The notes: generated by a model not told the origin, from the sequence alone. A stretch of DNA of 5,946 nucleotides from Chitinophagaceae bacterium (GCA_023251285.1 JAHEZB010000163.1:1-5946); one strand, 5' to 3'. Counted from the first letter of the stretch, positions 1-5,946 are shown. Numbers and translations: made by a program.

Positions 1-1468
1 ACAATCCCCAGGCGATGTATAGCTCTTCTTCATTCAATTCAACCACATGGTTATTCTTATTTTCAAGCGCTACTTTTTCTCTTATTTTTTCTAAAGAAGT
101 AAGCTTCGTTAATTTTGTTTTAGGAATGGTATGCGCTACATGAGTATGATCCGGCGCGGCTTTTGGCGCTTCAGGTTTTAAAACCTCTTTTTCAATAGTA
201 AGTGTCGCTTCATTGTTTTTTAAAGAAATTTCCGGCTTTTTTATTTTTGATAAACCAGGTTCTTTTTTTATTGGATTTACAGCGACAGGAGAAATGATTT
301 TAAACGAAACAGGTCTTACACTTTCAAGCTGTTTTTTTTTTGATAACTGACCGTTATCATTAACCAGGTTCAGCGCCTGGTTCAGGTAAGAAAGTTTTAT
401 AAAAGTAAGTTCGACGTGCAGCCTTTTATTTTTTGCAAGACGATAATTGATTTCAGATTCGCTTAAAATATTTAATGCACTCAGCAACCACGAATCATTC
501 ATTTTGGAAGCGGCTTCGAGATATCTTTGTTTAAATCCCTCTGAAACTTCCAGTAAAACAGCTACTTTCGGGTCTTTGCTCACCAATAAATTTCTTAAGA
601 ATTCTGCAAACCCATTCAATACCAGGTCGCCTTCAAAACCTTTGCGGTTTATTTCATCATACAATAAAATCGCATCACCGGCATTTTGATTTTGCATCGC
701 ATCTATCAAACGGAAATAATAATCTTCATCGAGGATATTCAAATGTTCGAGCGTGTTTGAATAAGTCAATTCACCATTTGTAAAACTTACAATTTTATCT
801 AAAATACTCAACGAATCTCTAAGGCATCCTTCGCTTTTCTGGGCAATAATATGAAGCGCGGTTTTATCCGCCGTTATGTGTTCTTTTTCGCAGATTTCAT
901 CAAGATGTTCTACCGTATCGTTGTTGGTAATTCTTTTAAAATCAAATATTTGACACCGTGATAAAATCGTTGGAAGGATTTTATGCTTTTCCGTTGTCGC
1001 TAAAATGAAAATCGCAAATGGTGGTGGTTCTTCCAGCGTTTTTAGAAATGCGTTAAATGCCGAAGCGCTTAACATGTGAACTTCATCCACAATATAGACT
1101 TTGTATTTTCCAGCTTGCGGCGCAAAGCGAACCTGGTCAACCAATGCGCGGATATCATCCACCGAATTATTGCTGGCTGCATCCAGTTCATGAATATTCA
1201 GTGAACTTCCATTATCAAAAGAAATGCAGGAATTACAAACATTACATGCTTCGCCATCGGCAGTTCTGTTTTCACAGTTAATCGTCTTTGCAAGAATGCG
1301 CGCACACGTTGTTTTACCAACTCCACGAGGTCCGCAAAATAGAAAAGCATGCGCAAGCTGATTATTTTTTATTGCGTTTTTTAAAGTAGTGGTAATGTGT
1401 GATTGGCCCACAACGGTACTGAAATTCTGGGGCCGGTATTTACGTGCAGAAACAATGAATTTGTCCAT
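1..1468 (-). CDS. dnaX: DNA polymerase III gamma/tau subunit DnaX, 3' end cut by the window edge
   Basis: Clamp-loader ATPase subunit, which loads the sliding clamp and, as tau, links the loader to the polymerase and helicase. I translated the minus strand from the ATG at 1468-1466; the frame stays open for 489 codons to the left edge, so the C-terminus is missing. Visible: N-terminal SARKYRPQNF typical of DnaX; Walker A GPRGVGKT (46-53); zinc-module cysteines C65, C75, C78, C81; Walker B VYIVDEVH (124-131); sensor 1 ATTE (157-160); SRC box with the arginine finger (170-172); sensor 2 GCLRDS (214-219). The helical oligomerisation domain runs to about 370. A Lys/Pro-rich linker follows, and from about 455 comes the start of a tau-type C-terminal region. 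A ten-A run at codons 376-379 may cause slippage (separate entry). No Shine-Dalgarno sequence is seen. adk lies 149 bp upstream on the same strand. Identification is secure. Confidence 0.96.
   Translation of the reverse strand, partial: MDKFIVSARKYRPQNFSTVVGQSHITTTLKNAIKNNQLAHAFLFCGPRGVGKTTCARILAKTINCENRTADGEACNVCNSCISFDNGSSLNIHELDAASNNSVDDIRALVDQVRFAPQAGKYKVYIVDEVHMLSASAFNAFLKTLEEPPPFAIFILATTEKHKILPTILSRCQIFDFKRITNNDTVEHLDEICEKEHITADKTALHIIAQKSEGCLRDSLSILDKIVSFTNGELTYSNTLEHLNILDEDYYFRLIDAMQNQNAGDAILLYDEINRKGFEGDLVLNGFAEFLRNLLVSKDPKVAVLLEVSEGFKQRYLEAASKMNDSWLLSALNILSESEINYRLAKNKRLHVELTFIKLSYLNQALNLVNDNGQLSKKKQLESVRPVSFKIISPVAVNPIKKEPGLSKIKKPEISLKNNEATLTIEKEVLKPEAPKAAPDHTHVAHTIPKTKLTKLTSLEKIREKVALENKNNHVVELNEEELYIAWGL
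332..341 (-). other. dnaX: A10 slippery homopolymer inside dnaX (candidate gamma/tau switch)
   Basis: On the dnaX sense strand this reads TC-A10-CAG, coding S376 K377 K378 K379 Q380, and it contains the tandem slippery heptamer A AAA AAA in the zero frame. One extra A, or a -1 ribosomal shift, gives ACA GCT TGA and ends the protein at residue 381. One A fewer gives AAC AGC TTG AAA GTG TAA and ends it at residue 383. Both products stop about ten residues after the clamp-loader core, as a gamma subunit would. Known precedents are transcriptional slippage on the A-run of Thermus thermophilus dnaX and -1 frameshifting at A AAA AAG in E. coli. The run and stops are seen directly; the slippage is inferred. 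Confidence 0.55.
342..382 (-). repeat. Two tandem hairpin-forming inverted repeats directly upstream of the A10 run
   Basis: Read on the plus strand, GATAAC (342-347) and GTTATC (353-358) form a perfect 6-bp stem with a 5-nt loop. AACCAGG (362-368) and CCTGGTT (376-382) form a perfect 7-bp stem with a 7-nt loop. Only three bases separate the two hairpins. In the dnaX mRNA both lie 5' of the A10 run, the nearer one touching it. RNA hairpins close to a homopolymer can influence polymerase or ribosome slippage, so they may belong to the same signal. They could also be chance products of the coding sequence. Confidence 0.4.
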
Positions 1469-1480
1469 AATCAAAAGAGA

Positions 1481-1488
1481 CAAATTTA
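1481..1488 (-). promoter_or_regulatory. Possible -7 promoter element for dnaX (TAAATTTG)
   Basis: The minus strand reads TAAATTTG, a full match to the Bacteroidota -7 consensus TAnnTTTG, ending 12 nt before the dnaX start codon. Transcription from it would begin only a few bases before the ATG, giving an almost leaderless mRNA. I see no matching TTTG -33 element at the usual spacing, and the region is AT-rich, so a chance match is quite possible. The 149-bp gap to adk leaves room for a separate dnaX promoter; I see no convincing terminator in that gap. Confidence 0.3.
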
Positions 1489-1617
1489 AGGAAATAATTC
1501 CGAAGCCACTTGTTCTTCCTGATCAAAATCAAAAAGAAAATGTATGGAAAAAAATAAAAATTTAAAAGGTTGAGGCTGCTAAATCTGCGAGCAAATTACC
1601 GATGATTCAATTCGTTT

Positions 1618-2208
1618 TCAGCAGTTATCTACTTTCATCAAATGGTCAATCTCTGCAGTGAGCCGTGCAAATATTTCATCTACGGTTCCTTCACCTTTTA
1701 TCAAAACCACCTTCTGAGCTTTTCGATAATGATCGGCTACAGTAGCAGTTTTTTTATGATATTCAGCGATACGCGCCCTGATAACGATCTCGTTCGTGTC
1801 ATCAGAACGTCCGCTGGTTTCGCCACGTTTTAATAAACGTTTTATCAATTCATCCTCGCTTACTTCCAATGCAATCATTACATCAATGCAGGTATGTTTT
1901 CTGGCTAATAAATTGTCCAGTTCCTCTGCCTGCACAGCGGTGCGCGGAAAACCATCAAATAAGAAACCTGCGGATTCCATGTTCAAATCAACCGCATCAT
2001 TGATCATTCCAATCACTACCTCATCAGGCACCAGGTTGCCTTTGTCCATCAGTTTTTTTGCTTCGATTCCCAATGGTGTTTTTCGTGAAATTTCGCTTCG
2101 TAATAAATCACCTGTTGATAGATGCCTTAGATGATATTTTGCAATCAGCTTTTCTGACTGAGTTCCTTTTCCGCTGCCCGGAGGGCCAAATAAAATAAGA
2201 TTGAACAT
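1618..2208 (-). CDS. adk: Adenylate kinase, short-LID type
   Basis: Cytoplasmic enzyme that interconverts ATP + AMP and 2 ADP, balancing adenine nucleotides. The 196-residue product begins with the P-loop GPPGSGKGT (8-16). The AMP-binding segment has STGDLLR (31-37) and the conserved DGFPRT (85-90). The LID is the short form, roughly 128-140 (RGETSGRSDD), without the zinc-finger cysteines of long-LID enzymes; R124, R128, R134, R144 and R146 are candidates for the usual phosphate-binding arginines. The length fits Bacteroidota adenylate kinases. The ATG at 2208 places the P-loop at the normal distance from the N-terminus. No Shine-Dalgarno sequence lies at normal spacing. It is on the same strand as dnaX and divergent from msrB. 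A UMP/CMP kinase is the only close alternative; the DGFPRT and LID features favour adenylate kinase. Confidence 0.95.
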   Translation of the reverse strand: MFNLILFGPPGSGKGTQSEKLIAKYHLRHLSTGDLLRSEISRKTPLGIEAKKLMDKGNLVPDEVVIGMINDAVDLNMESAGFLFDGFPRTAVQAEELDNLLARKHTCIDVMIALEVSEDELIKRLLKRGETSGRSDDTNEIVIRARIAEYHKKTATVADHYRKAQKVVLIKGEGTVDEIFARLTAEIDHLMKVDNC

Positions 2209-2231
2209 CGGCTTTTTAAAATCCTTGTGAG

Positions 2232-2249
2232 CATCAAATATACTTGATG
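2232..2249 (-). promoter_or_regulatory. Possible adk -7 element (TATATTTG) inside a small palindrome
   Basis: The minus strand reads TATATTTG at 2242-2235, matching the Bacteroidota -7 consensus TAnnTTTG, 26 nt before the adk ATG. The element is embedded in the perfect inverted repeat CATCAA-N6-TTGATG (2232-2249), which could be an operator or simply chance. No good TTTG -33 element is visible upstream. The rest of the 158-bp divergent spacer to msrB is AT-rich; the only other hint is CATTTTTG at 2305-2312 on the plus strand, one mismatch from a -7 element for msrB. Confidence 0.33.
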
Positions 2250-2366
2250 AAAATTAAAAATCGGACGTTATGCGATAAAAACGAATATTTTTTAGCAAAT
2301 CATCCATTTTTGATTGTTTAATTTTACACCAATCGTTTTTCTTGAATAAAATTAAAAGTAAACAAA

Positions 2367-2813
2367 ATGGATAAAGAAGAAAAAAGAGCCGGTTTTTTAA
2401 CAGACGATAAAAATCCGCAGGAAATAAGCAATGAAGAATGGAAGAACATATTGCCGCAGGATGTTTATCATATTGCCCGGCAAAAAGGAACAGAAAGGCC
2501 GGGAACAGGGAAATTTTATCAACATAATGAGGTAGGAACTTATTATTGCGCCGTTTGCGGTAACGCGCTTTTTCGCAGCAATGGAAAGTTCAACAGCAGT
2601 TGTGGATGGCCCAGCTTCTTTGAGCCAATCAGTAAAGAGAGCCTCATTTATCTTCCAGATAATTCTTATGGAATGAAACGTACAGAAGTAGAATGTGGTA
2701 AATGCCATTCCCATCTCGGCCATGTTTTTGAGGACGGGCCGCCGCCAACGGGTTTGCGTTACTGTATCAATTCGGTAGTGCTTGGATTCGATAAAGCGAC
2801 GGAAGAAAAATAA
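2367..2813 (+). CDS. msrB: Peptide-methionine (R)-S-oxide reductase MsrB
   Basis: Reduces methionine-R-sulfoxide in oxidised proteins, normally with thioredoxin as reductant. The 148-residue product is a stand-alone MsrB domain, with no MsrA fusion and no signal peptide, so it is probably cytoplasmic. Zinc is held by two CxxC pairs, C61/C64 (CAVC) and C110/C113 (CGKC). The catalytic cysteine is C133 in RYCINS. C79 in SCGWPSF lies 54 residues before it, the spacing of the recycling cysteine in classical two-cysteine MsrB enzymes. CHSHLGHVF (113-121) is also typical of the family. The ATG follows an A-rich leader without a Shine-Dalgarno sequence, and the N-terminal region before the domain (about 20-50) looks normal. 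The gene is divergent from adk and converges on the GlsB-like gene with one base between the stop codons. Confidence 0.96.
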   Translation: MDKEEKRAGFLTDDKNPQEISNEEWKNILPQDVYHIARQKGTERPGTGKFYQHNEVGTYYCAVCGNALFRSNGKFNSSCGWPSFFEPISKESLIYLPDNSYGMKRTEVECGKCHSHLGHVFEDGPPPTGLRYCINSVVLGFDKATEEK

Positions 2814-2814
2814 T

Positions 2815-3099
2815 TTACGTCCTGCCGGTAAAAGCCCTGCGCAGCAGAGCGACAATAAACGTAAATATTGCCGAGCCAATTATTGCCCAAATAATTGGGA
2901 AAGGTTTGCCTTCAACATTAATTGTAAAAAAATCCGGCAAACCCATTCTTCCTGCAATCCACAAGCCGATGTAAGCACCGATAAATCCGACAATAATAGA
3001 GACTAAACATCCTCCAAGATCGTAGCCGGCGAGGGATTGGCCAATACCACCACATATTGCGGCAATCAATAAAAGTATGAGGAATCCGATGAGTGTCAT
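2815..3099 (-). CDS. GlsB/YeaQ/YmgE-family small membrane protein
   Basis: A 94-residue, very hydrophobic protein of the transglycosylase-associated / GlsB-YeaQ-YmgE family. The biochemical role of this family is unsettled; members are often linked to general or envelope stress. Three membrane segments can be seen, at about 3-23, 30-50 and 67-86. The glycine-rich family pattern is present: GGIGQSLAG (17-25) at the end of the first helix and GFIGAYIGLWIAGRMGLP (38-55) over the second. The C-terminus is short and basic (RRAFTGRT). The ATG at 3099 gives an N-terminus that begins directly with the first helix, as is usual. The stop codon lies one base from the msrB stop on the other strand. Family membership is confident; function is not. 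Confidence 0.88.
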   Translation of the reverse strand: MTLIGFLILLLIAAICGGIGQSLAGYDLGGCLVSIIVGFIGAYIGLWIAGRMGLPDFFTINVEGKPFPIIWAIIGSAIFTFIVALLRRAFTGRT

Positions 3100-3192
3100 G
3101 TCTTTAAAATTTTTATTGAAAATAAGTTTTTTTTAATTGAATAGCATTTTTATTCCGGTAAAACGCAAAATTAAATAAACAGCAGACGAATA

Positions 3193-3213
3193 CCTGCCCG
3201 ACGGTCAGGCGGG
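3193..3213. repeat. GC-rich imperfect palindrome in the intergenic spacer (REP-like candidate)
   Basis: In an otherwise AT-rich spacer, CCTGCCCG (3193-3200) and CAGGCGGG (3206-3213) flank the 5-nt loop ACGGT. They pair over eight positions with one G-T wobble and one C-A mismatch. The same halves also contain CCTG/CAGG and CCCG/CGGG as exact complementary pairs. Similar GC-rich palindromes recur between genes in many Bacteroidota genomes, from memory of such sequences. Only one copy is seen here, so its repetitive nature cannot be shown. It could act as a bidirectional RNA hairpin between the GlsB-like gene and mlaE, which diverge from this spacer. Confidence 0.45.
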
Positions 3214-3249
3214 AATAATCTATCTTCCTGTTTTTCTTTTTAATAAAAA

Positions 3250-3282
3250 TTGCTGAATTTAAAATTTCAGGTGTCATCTTTG
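3250..3282 (+). promoter_or_regulatory. Possible promoter of the mlaEFD operon
   Basis: ATTG with its TTG at 3250-3252 could be a -33 element. CATCTTTG at 3275-3282 is one mismatch from the Bacteroidota -7 consensus TAnnTTTG. The spacing of 22 bp is at the long end of the usual range. Transcription would start about 20 nt before the mlaE ATG. The match is imperfect and the region AT-rich, so this is only a candidate. Confidence 0.3.
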
Positions 3283-3310
3283 CTTTGTAATACAAAAAAG
3301 CATTAGTAGT

Positions 3311-4108
3311 ATGATAAACCTGAAACCGGTTGAAAGAAAATTTATTTCGAAAAAAATAGATACCTTTTTTATTGACCTGTATGATGCTTTTCAGTTTGTA
3401 ATACGGTTTTTTAAAGAAGTCTTTAAGCCGCCTTACGAGGTTAAAGAAGTTATTAAACAATGCTATGAAGTTGGCTATAAATCTCTTTTCTTAATTACAC
3501 TTACCGGCTTTATTACCGGTTTGGTTTTTACGAAGCAATCAAGACCTTCATTAGCGGACGTGGGTGCTACCTCCTGGATTCCAAGCCTTGTGGCAATCGC
3601 TATCATCAGGGCACTTGCCCCATTGGTAACGGCTTTGATATGTGCAGGAAAAGTAGGCTCCAATATTGCAGCAGAACTGGGCTCCATGAAAGTAACCGAG
3701 CAAATTGACGCAATGGAAGTATCGGCAGTAAATCCGTTTAAATATCTGGTAGTGAGTCGTGTTCTGGCTACCACATTGATGATTCCTTTGTTGATGTGCT
3801 ACACAGGTTTTGTGGCAATGATGGGGGCATTTCTGAATGTGCATCAAAATGAAATGACCAGTTTCATCACTTTCTTTCAACAGGCCTTTGATAAAATATC
3901 TTTTCTCGATATTTTTTCTTCACTTTTTAAAAGTATTATTTATGGCTTTACAATCGGAATGGTAGGCTGTTACAAAGGATTTCATGCGTCCAATGGAACA
4001 GCGGGCGTAGGAAAAGCAGCAAATCAATCTGTAGTGCTTTCTATGTTTTTAATTTTTATAGAAGAGATTCTTATTGTTCAGATCACAAATAGTTTAAGAC
4101 CGTGGTAA
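3311..4108 (+). CDS. mlaE: MlaE-type ABC transporter permease (phospholipid transport)
   Basis: Inner-membrane permease of an MCE-type ABC transporter, expected to move phospholipids between the inner membrane and the periplasmic MCE protein to keep the outer membrane asymmetric. The 265-residue product has the MlaE (DUF140) hallmarks: an amphipathic N-terminal region (15-50), hydrophobic segments at about 58-75, 90-111, 145-175, 200-220 and 240-260, and the conserved cytoplasmic block from G113 to P142 (GKVGSNIAAELGSMKVTEQI, then DAMEVSAVNP). This block contacts the ATPase. The length fits the family. The ATG at 3311 has no Shine-Dalgarno sequence, as is common in this phylum. Its stop codon overlaps the mlaF start (TAATG). 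The direction of transport cannot be told from sequence. Confidence 0.94.
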   Translation: MINLKPVERKFISKKIDTFFIDLYDAFQFVIRFFKEVFKPPYEVKEVIKQCYEVGYKSLFLITLTGFITGLVFTKQSRPSLADVGATSWIPSLVAIAIIRALAPLVTALICAGKVGSNIAAELGSMKVTEQIDAMEVSAVNPFKYLVVSRVLATTLMIPLLMCYTGFVAMMGAFLNVHQNEMTSFITFFQQAFDKISFLDIFSSLFKSIIYGFTIGMVGCYKGFHASNGTAGVGKAANQSVVLSMFLIFIEEILIVQITNSLRPW

Positions 4109-4881
4109 TGGAAACGAAAAATGAACAGACAGACCCGTTTGAAAACGAAATTTCCATTATGGATTTGTATAAATCTTTTGGTGAAAATCATGTGTTGCGT
4201 GGCGTAAATCTGCAGGTAAAAAATAAAGAAAATGTGGTGGTTTTGGGAAGATCCGGAACCGGCAAATCTGTTTTGATAAAAATTATCTGTGGTTTATTAA
4301 AACCAGACCAGGGAAGTATAAATGTTTTGGGAAAAGAGGTGGAATTATTAAACGAAAAAGAATTACAGCAGCTTCGTTTGCAAATTGGTTTTTCTTTTCA
4401 GAGCAGCGCTTTATATGATAGTATGACGGTAAAAGAAAACCTGGCTTTTCCGTTGGTTCGCCATTCGAAACATTTGTCAAAAAAAGAAGTGAACCAACAA
4501 ATAGAAAGGGTTTTGGATGCGGTAGGGTTATTGCAGACGATCAATCAAATGCCGTCGGAATTGTCGGGCGGACAAAGAAAAAGAATTGGGATTGCGCGTA
4601 CTTTAATCCTGCGTCCAAAGATCATGTTGTATGATGAACCTACATCAGGCCTGGATCCGATAACCAGTATTGAAATAAACAATCTGATCAACCTTGTGAA
4701 ACAGGAATTTAATACCACTTCCATCATTATTACACACGACTTGACTTGTGCAAAAACAACCGGTGATAAAGTGGCCATGTTATTTGACGGAAAGTTTATA
4801 AAGCAAGGTACTTTTGATGAAGTGTTTAGCAGCGATGATGAAAGAATTCAAAATTTTTATAAATACAATTTTATTAAATAG
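4108..4881 (+). CDS. mlaF: MlaF-type ABC transporter ATP-binding protein
   Basis: Cytoplasmic ATPase that drives the MlaE permease. I chose the ATG at 4108, which overlaps the mlaE stop by one base (TAATG) and suggests translational coupling; a GTG at 4102 would add only two residues. From this ATG the protein has 257 residues with a complete nucleotide-binding domain: Walker A GRSGTGKS (47-54), Q-loop Q98 in SFQSSALYDS, signature LSGGQ (152-156), Walker B IMLYDEP (172-178) with catalytic E177, D-loop SGLD (180-183) and H-loop H210. The FQSSALYDSMTV stretch is typical of the MlaF/Ttg2A branch of ABC ATPases. No key residue is missing. The C-terminus ends soon after the domain. The mlaD ATG follows the stop after two bases. 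Confidence 0.95.
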   Translation: METKNEQTDPFENEISIMDLYKSFGENHVLRGVNLQVKNKENVVVLGRSGTGKSVLIKIICGLLKPDQGSINVLGKEVELLNEKELQQLRLQIGFSFQSSALYDSMTVKENLAFPLVRHSKHLSKKEVNQQIERVLDAVGLLQTINQMPSELSGGQRKRIGIARTLILRPKIMLYDEPTSGLDPITSIEINNLINLVKQEFNTTSIIITHDLTCAKTTGDKVAMLFDGKFIKQGTFDEVFSSDDERIQNFYKYNFIK

Positions 4882-4883
4882 TT

Positions 4884-5903
4884 ATGAGATCAACAGGAAA
4901 CAGAAGGGCGGTCATTGTGGGAATATTTATCTTCCTCGGACTGGTCATTTTTATCTGGACCGTGCTGACGCTTGGTTCACAGAAAAAAGCTTTTGGAAAT
5001 TCAGTTACCATTAAATCCTATTTTGATAACGTGAACGGTTTACAGAAAGGAAACAATGTTTGGTTTTCCGGAGTAAAAGTGGGCACCATCAAAAAAGTAA
5101 CGCTGATAGGAAATGAAAGGGTAGAAGTGGATATGAATATTGAAGAACATTCGCTTCCTTTTATCCGCAAAAATGCAAAAGCAAAATTGAGTACCGATGG
5201 ATTAATCGGGAATAAAATAGTAGAAATTTATGGAGGTACGTCCAAAGCGCCACCAATTGAAGATGGCGATATGTTGAACAACGATAAATTATTAAGTACC
5301 GATGAAATGATGAATACACTTTCAAAAAACAATGACAATCTGTTGGCGATAACGGCAAATTTTAAGACGTTGAGCAATAACCTGGTAGCAGGCAGAGGCT
5401 CTATAGGAAAATTGCTAACGGATGAAACATTTGCAAATCAACTGGATAAAACGGTAATTATTCTCAACAAAACCACCGCAAATCTTGAAAGAGTTACGGC
5501 AAATGTTTCTGATTATACAGCAAGACTTAATGAAAAAGGCGGCCTGGCAAACGATCTCGTAACCGATACGGTAATTTTTAGCAGATTGCGGGCAACGGTT
5601 TCACAGCTACAAAATGTCGCTGATCAATCAAAGCAGATCATGGGTAATCTTGATTCGGCAAGCGTCAATTTGAACCAGGGGCTGAACAATAAAAATGCTC
5701 CGGCCGGAATGTTTTTGCATGATGAAAAAACTGCTACATCATTGAAAAATACTTTTCAGAATTTACAGGCAGCAAGCAAAAAATTAGATGAAGACCTGGA
5801 AGCTGTACAACACAATTTTTTACTTCGTGGATTTTTCAAAAAGAAAGCAAAAAATGATAAAGAAAATGGGCGGGTTGTTTTGGATACAACTGTCATGAGG
5901 TAA
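4884..5903 (+). CDS. mlaD: MlaD-type MCE-domain lipid-binding protein
   Basis: Membrane-anchored periplasmic MCE protein, the substrate-binding part of the MlaEF transporter. The 339-residue product starts with a basic stretch (R2-R8) and one membrane anchor (about 9-30). A single MCE domain follows (about 40-118), with FDNVNGLQKGNNVWFSGVKV (47-66) and the TDGLIGNKIVEIYGG block (104-118). Residues 140-312 are mostly helical and Asn/Gln/Leu-rich. They carry three spaced copies of a degenerate motif: GSIGKLLTDE (172-181), GGLANDLVTD (219-228) and PAGMFLHDEK (273-282). This makes it much longer than E. coli MlaD, as in other longer MCE proteins whose helical tails may form a hexameric tube. The C-terminus has FLLRGFFKKK (312-321), which I recall from Bacteroidota homologues. 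The last 43 bases of the window show no gene start I can support. Confidence 0.93.
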   Translation: MRSTGNRRAVIVGIFIFLGLVIFIWTVLTLGSQKKAFGNSVTIKSYFDNVNGLQKGNNVWFSGVKVGTIKKVTLIGNERVEVDMNIEEHSLPFIRKNAKAKLSTDGLIGNKIVEIYGGTSKAPPIEDGDMLNNDKLLSTDEMMNTLSKNNDNLLAITANFKTLSNNLVAGRGSIGKLLTDETFANQLDKTVIILNKTTANLERVTANVSDYTARLNEKGGLANDLVTDTVIFSRLRATVSQLQNVADQSKQIMGNLDSASVNLNQGLNNKNAPAGMFLHDEKTATSLKNTFQNLQAASKKLDEDLEAVQHNFLLRGFFKKKAKNDKENGRVVLDTTVMR

Positions 5904-5946
5904 GGTATTTTATTAATCAATTAAAAGTTAATAATCTTACTAAAGT

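Noticed and set aside
332..358. Hairpin plus T10 run as an intrinsic terminator
   Set aside because: On the plus strand the T run comes before the hairpin, and on the minus strand the hairpin is followed by A residues, so neither strand has the hairpin-then-T order. It also lies inside dnaX.
447..1281. Plus-strand open frames of 80 and 74 codons
   Set aside because: Both are antisense to dnaX, whose motifs are intact across the same stretch.
1469..1617. Terminator or small RNA between adk and dnaX
   Set aside because: There are T-rich stretches on the minus strand but no convincing GC stem before them, and no conserved RNA structure that I recognise.
2397..2879. 160-codon open frame on the minus strand opposite msrB
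   Set aside because: It lies antisense to a clear MsrB with all its metal and catalytic cysteines, overlaps the GlsB-like gene, and its translation has no recognisable domain.
3475..3880. Minus-strand open frames opposite mlaE
   Set aside because: They are antisense to a well-conserved permease and their translations have no membrane pattern or domain that makes sense.
4102..4107. GTG at 4102 as the mlaF start
   Set aside because: It adds only two residues, while the ATG at 4108 forms the classic TAATG overlap with the mlaE stop; the ATG is preferred but GTG is not excluded.
5910..5934. TTATTAA / TTAATAA inverted repeat after mlaD as a terminator
   Set aside because: The 7-bp stem is entirely A/T with an 11-nt loop and no following T tract, so it would be weak and is expected by chance in such AT-rich sequence.

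Overview
The window carries six protein-coding genes and looks like chromosomal DNA from a member of the Bacteroidota, most likely the Chitinophagaceae/Sphingobacteriia side. This is inferred from the AT-rich composition, A/T-rich leaders without Shine-Dalgarno sequences, TAnnTTTG-type -7 promoter elements, the style of the DnaX and MlaD proteins, and a compact mlaE-mlaF-mlaD transporter cluster. I see no tRNA, rRNA, CRISPR array, insertion sequence, phage gene or clear sign of horizontal transfer.

Layout. Positions 1-1468 (minus strand) hold the N-terminal 489 codons of dnaX, the gamma/tau subunit of the DNA polymerase III clamp loader; its 3' end lies beyond the left edge. A 149-bp gap separates it from adk (1618-2208, minus), a short-LID adenylate kinase. 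A divergent 158-bp spacer leads to msrB (2367-2813, plus), a methionine-R-sulfoxide reductase. This gene runs tail to tail, one base apart, into a small GlsB/YeaQ/YmgE-type membrane protein gene (2815-3099, minus). A 211-bp divergent spacer holds a GC-rich imperfect palindrome and a possible promoter. After it, mlaE-mlaF-mlaD (3311-5903, plus) form a tight operon with TAATG and 2-nt junctions.

Function. dnaX and adk are housekeeping genes (replication and adenine nucleotide balance). msrB and the GlsB-like gene are both of a kind linked to stress. The mla cluster encodes the permease, ATPase and MCE substrate-binding protein of an inner-membrane phospholipid transporter that maintains outer-membrane lipid asymmetry. 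No mlaB or mlaC lies inside the window.

The most interesting signal is in dnaX. A run of ten A residues (sense strand) sits just after the clamp-loader core, and both alternative reading frames stop within a few codons of it. This is the layout expected if slippage produces a short gamma-like form beside full-length tau. Two hairpin-forming inverted repeats lie directly upstream of the run. Otherwise the window is ordinary core genome, and I find no convincing evidence of a wholly new system.
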